In this document: positions 62,110 to 64,000 of the stretch, in pieces
How the letters are laid out: each line of letters opens with the position of its first letter
How positions within the stretch are numbered: the first letter of the stretch is position 1
Source of the DNA: Paraburkholderia sp.
GTDB lineage: Bacteria > Pseudomonadota > Gammaproteobacteria > Burkholderiales > Burkholderiaceae
Direction: 5' to 3'
Assembly (NCBI GenBank): GCA_004322045.1
Contig: SCRN01000014.1
Span: 1 to 64,000, forward strand
DNA: 64,000 nt
Made by a program: the position numbers and the translations under genes
Notes under the pieces: generated by a model
The model's database searches: none
Told to the model about the DNA's origin: nothing
What the model saw: only the letters and a program-made list of their open reading frames with translations

Positions 62110-63489
62110 TCAGAAGGCGACGTAAGCCGCCGTCCCCACGTTGAGCGCGCCGCTGCTTGCCGTGTCGTAATTGAAATAGACCTTGCGACCGTAGAAGAAT
62201 GGCATACCGAAATCAACCGCCAACAACCCGCCGTTGCCGCCCAGGTTCGAGAACGCAAAGCCGCCGCCGTTGCGCAGGTCCAACCAATTCCCAATGCTGA
62301 TCGGGATCGTCGCGGTCGCGCTATTGAATCCGGTTACCGAAGGCTGCAACGATACGGCGGACGCCGGGCAAAAGAAGCCGCTCAGATCGGAGCAGGCAAG
62401 AATACCGGGCGTATCGGGGAAGAAGAGCCCGTTCGATCCGGTGTCGAAAAATGCCGCGCGCTGAGTCGACGACGTGTCGTTATAGGTCGCACCACCCAGC
62501 GAAGCACTTTGGACGTCGCCATAGTGATCGGTCGTGAACTCTTGGATGCCTGAGGACGGCACCGCATTGTTTGCTTGCGTACCGAGCCCGAAGGTCAAAT
62601 AGCCGGAAGCGCTCGTCGCGCCAGTGGCCCCGACAGGCGGCATATCCAAAATCACGCCATTGGTGTTGCCGCTCGCGAAAAACTGAACCGGGTTGGCCAC
62701 TTGCTGGGTGTTCGGCACCGCCAAGTTGGTGCAGTTGCTCATCGTGCCACCGCTCAACGTGCATCCGTAATAGAGATCGTTGTTGGTCGTGACCTGGCAA
62801 CCCGTGCCGCAGTCATATTTCGCCGTCCCGATACCGAGAATGCCGTTGGCGGCGAGAGAGGACGGCGTGTCGTGAAGCGTCGTTGGGCTTGCGCACGCGT
62901 TGTTGCTGCCACCGGCCGCCGATTGCGCGATGTCGCCAAGAATCTGGATAGGCATACCCGAGGTCGCCGTCGCAGTCTCGCCACCGATCTGCACGTCCGC
63001 CACGCGCACCGATCCCCATGACGAACCGTCGGCGAAGCCCATGCATTCGGCCACGGCTTGTCCCGACACCGTCTCGACCGGCAACGCATTGAGCATGGTA
63101 CTGTTCAGTGCACTGGAGGTCAGCCGCAATCCGTACGATCCCGTGTCGAGTTGGATGTTGTTGATGGTCTGGCAGACGCTCGTGCCGTGCTGGCAAACGG
63201 TTACGCTCACCATCGGGATGTTTGCCGCCCCCATCGCGGAAGACACCAGGACCGCCACCTGATTGGTGGCCAACGAAGCCGGCGTGCTCGAGACAGGGCC
63301 GCTCGCGACGACGCTCGAGTTGCCGCTGGTGTTACCGGACGGGGTTCCGCCCGTGCTGCCGCTACTAGACGTCGTGCTTGCAGTGCTGCTCGAGCCTCCT
63401 CCGCCGCCGCAACCCGCGACAAGACCGACGATTGCCGCCAACCCGAACGCACTCAGCGTGCGGGCCAATGCTTTATTGATCTGCAACAT
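62110..63489 (-). CDS. DUF3443 lipoprotein, copy B; pepsin-like fold with both active-site motifs
   Basis: The protein has 459 residues. The lipobox L-V-A-G-C (Cys27) is followed by a Ser/Thr/Gly linker to about residue 75. Both active-site motifs of pepsin-type proteases appear intact: L-D-T-G-S (Asp115) and F-D-T-G-S (Asp349). Between them lie F-A-D-G-S-S-W-G-S (152-160), like the pepsin flap, D-V-Q-I-G-G, and N-G-I-L-G-I-G (215-221). The end has V-D-F-G-M-P-F-F-Y-G-R-K-V-Y-F. The Asp spacing of 234 is somewhat more than in pepsin. The start at 63489 puts the signal at the N terminus. It follows its DUF2844 partner by 22 bases. Protease activity is inferred, not known. Confidence 0.85.
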   Translation of the reverse strand: MLQINKALARTLSAFGLAAIVGLVAGCGGGGGSSSTASTTSSSGSTGGTPSGNTSGNSSVVASGPVSSTPASLATNQVAVLVSSAMGAANIPMVSVTVCQHGTSVCQTINNIQLDTGSYGLRLTSSALNSTMLNALPVETVSGQAVAECMGFADGSSWGSVRVADVQIGGETATATSGMPIQILGDIAQSAAGGSNNACASPTTLHDTPSSLAANGILGIGTAKYDCGTGCQVTTNNDLYYGCTLSGGTMSNCTNLAVPNTQQVANPVQFFASGNTNGVILDMPPVGATGATSASGYLTFGLGTQANNAVPSSGIQEFTTDHYGDVQSASLGGATYNDTSSTQRAAFFDTGSNGLFFPDTPGILACSDLSGFFCPASAVSLQPSVTGFNSATATIPISIGNWLDLRNGGGFAFSNLGGNGGLLAVDFGMPFFYGRKVYFNYDTASSGALNVGTAAYVAF

Positions 63490-63511
63490 GGTTCTGCTTG
63501 CCCTCGATCGT

Positions 63512-64000
63512 TTATTGGATATCGGAAGCACTGAGGCCGACCGGCAAAGCCGAGGGCAAATAGGCTTGTCCGCCGAACGCGCCCATGTGGCCGCCCGAGC
63601 GCACCACAAGACCAGGCAGTTCGATCACGAGAGGGCCGCGGCCTGGATGCGCCGCGCGCAGCGCGTTACGCGCGCTATCGAATTGAGGGAAGTAATTGCC
63701 GAGCAGCACCGCCAAGTTGGGCATCGCAGGGCCGCCCCACGCAATACCGAATACGGTGCCGGCTGTCGAGGTGTACTCGCGCACGATCGTGCCGCTGCCG
63801 AAAGTCGTTTGCGTCACCGTATAGGAAGCGGTGCTCGCGCTCGCAGCGCTCGCCGCACCCGATGCGGCATGAACGACAGAAGAGACAGAAGAGACGGGAG
63901 ACACTGAAACCGACGTCGCGCCGGCAGGCGGCGGCGTGGGGGTGCCGCCGAGCGCGGCGAGCGCGGGCGCGGCCACGCCCATTACCCCGCAGGTCAGCGC
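63512..64000 (-). CDS. DUF2844 secreted protein, copy B, cut by the right edge
   Basis: The frame is open to the window edge, and the visible 162 residues begin within a signal peptide (VMGVAAPALA-ALGG). The Met at 63982 is therefore probably internal. The core V-R-E-Y-T, T-V-F-G-I-A-W-G-G-P-A-M-P-N, L-L-G-N-Y-F-P-Q-F and the end S-G-G-H-M-G-A-F-G-G-Q-A-Y-L-P match copy A. The linker before the core is Ser/Ala/Val-rich. It heads the second module with DUF3443 copy B. Confidence 0.82.
   Translation of the reverse strand, partial: ALTCGVMGVAAPALAALGGTPTPPPAGATSVSVSPVSSVSSVVHAASGAASAASASTASYTVTQTTFGSGTIVREYTSTAGTVFGIAWGGPAMPNLAVLLGNYFPQFDSARNALRAAHPGRGPLVIELPGLVVRSGGHMGAFGGQAYLPSALPVGLSASDIQ

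Noticed and set aside
1-64000. CRISPR array, tRNA, rRNA or prophage
   Set aside because: No regularly spaced repeats, cloverleaf sequence, rRNA segment or phage structural gene was found by reading both strands.

Overview
The window is GC-rich, gene-dense DNA from a beta-proteobacterium. It is most likely a Burkholderiaceae member close to Paraburkholderia, Trinickia or Burkholderia. The grounds are the split flagellar locus typical of that family, the DUF2844 and DUF3443 proteins that are mainly known there, and the general gene content. I saw no tRNA, rRNA, CRISPR array, intact insertion sequence or prophage.

Region 1 (1-20.9 kb) is ordinary chromosomal housekeeping with many short operons. 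It holds an RlpA-like lipoprotein, a metallo-beta-lactamase-fold hydrolase overlapping a DEDD exonuclease, an Lrp/AsnC regulator, a CDF metal exporter and an H-NS-like protein. It continues with a HugZ-like protein, an MFS exporter, a Liv-type binding protein, a dienelactone hydrolase, a HiPIP, an LhgO-like oxidoreductase and an AAA+ ATPase. The last part has an exported protein, an EEP-family hydrolase, ferredoxin-NADP reductase, a NarL-type two-component pair, an APC permease and a CoxG-like protein.

Region 2 (21.0-36.6 kb) is the first flagellar block. On the minus strand lies fliS-fliT-fliK2-fhlB, where a second FliK-type ruler protein and a FlhB C-terminal paralogue ride with late chaperones behind a sigma-28-type promoter. 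The next minus-strand gene is fliE. Divergent from it, on the plus strand, run fliF-G-H-I-J-K and fliL-M-N-O-P-Q-R: MS ring, switch, export ATPase complex, hook-length control and export gate.

Region 3 (36.7-51.5 kb) is the second flagellar block. On the minus strand are flgB-C-D-E-F-G-H-I-J (rod, hook, rings and rod muramidase), then ycgR (c-di-GMP brake) and flgK-L (hook-filament junction). On the plus strand, divergent from flgB, are flgA, flgM and flgN (P-ring chaperone, anti-sigma-28, export chaperone). The two divergent control regions, fliE/fliF and flgB/flgA, share a sequence block that may mark class II control. Class III-type sigma-28 promoter sequences lie before fliS, flgK and flgM.

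Region 4 (51.6-59.6 kb) has a HicAB-type toxin-antitoxin pair, then the third flagellar block on the minus strand: flhB-flhA-flhF-flhG-fliA in overlapping or tight order. It ends in an isochorismatase-fold hydrolase with Ser at the expected nucleophile position. Filament genes (fliC, fliD), motAB, che genes and flhDC are not in the window.

Region 5 (59.9 kb to the right edge) is the least understood part. It holds two tandem copies of a two-gene module, a small secreted DUF2844 protein followed by a DUF3443 lipoprotein. The DUF3443 sequences carry two D-[TS]-[GE]-S motifs, a flap-like F-A-D-G segment and a G-I-L-G-[VI]-G segment in the order of eukaryotic-type pepsins. I therefore propose that they are surface-anchored pepsin-fold proteins, one copy apparently active-site competent and the other degenerate.
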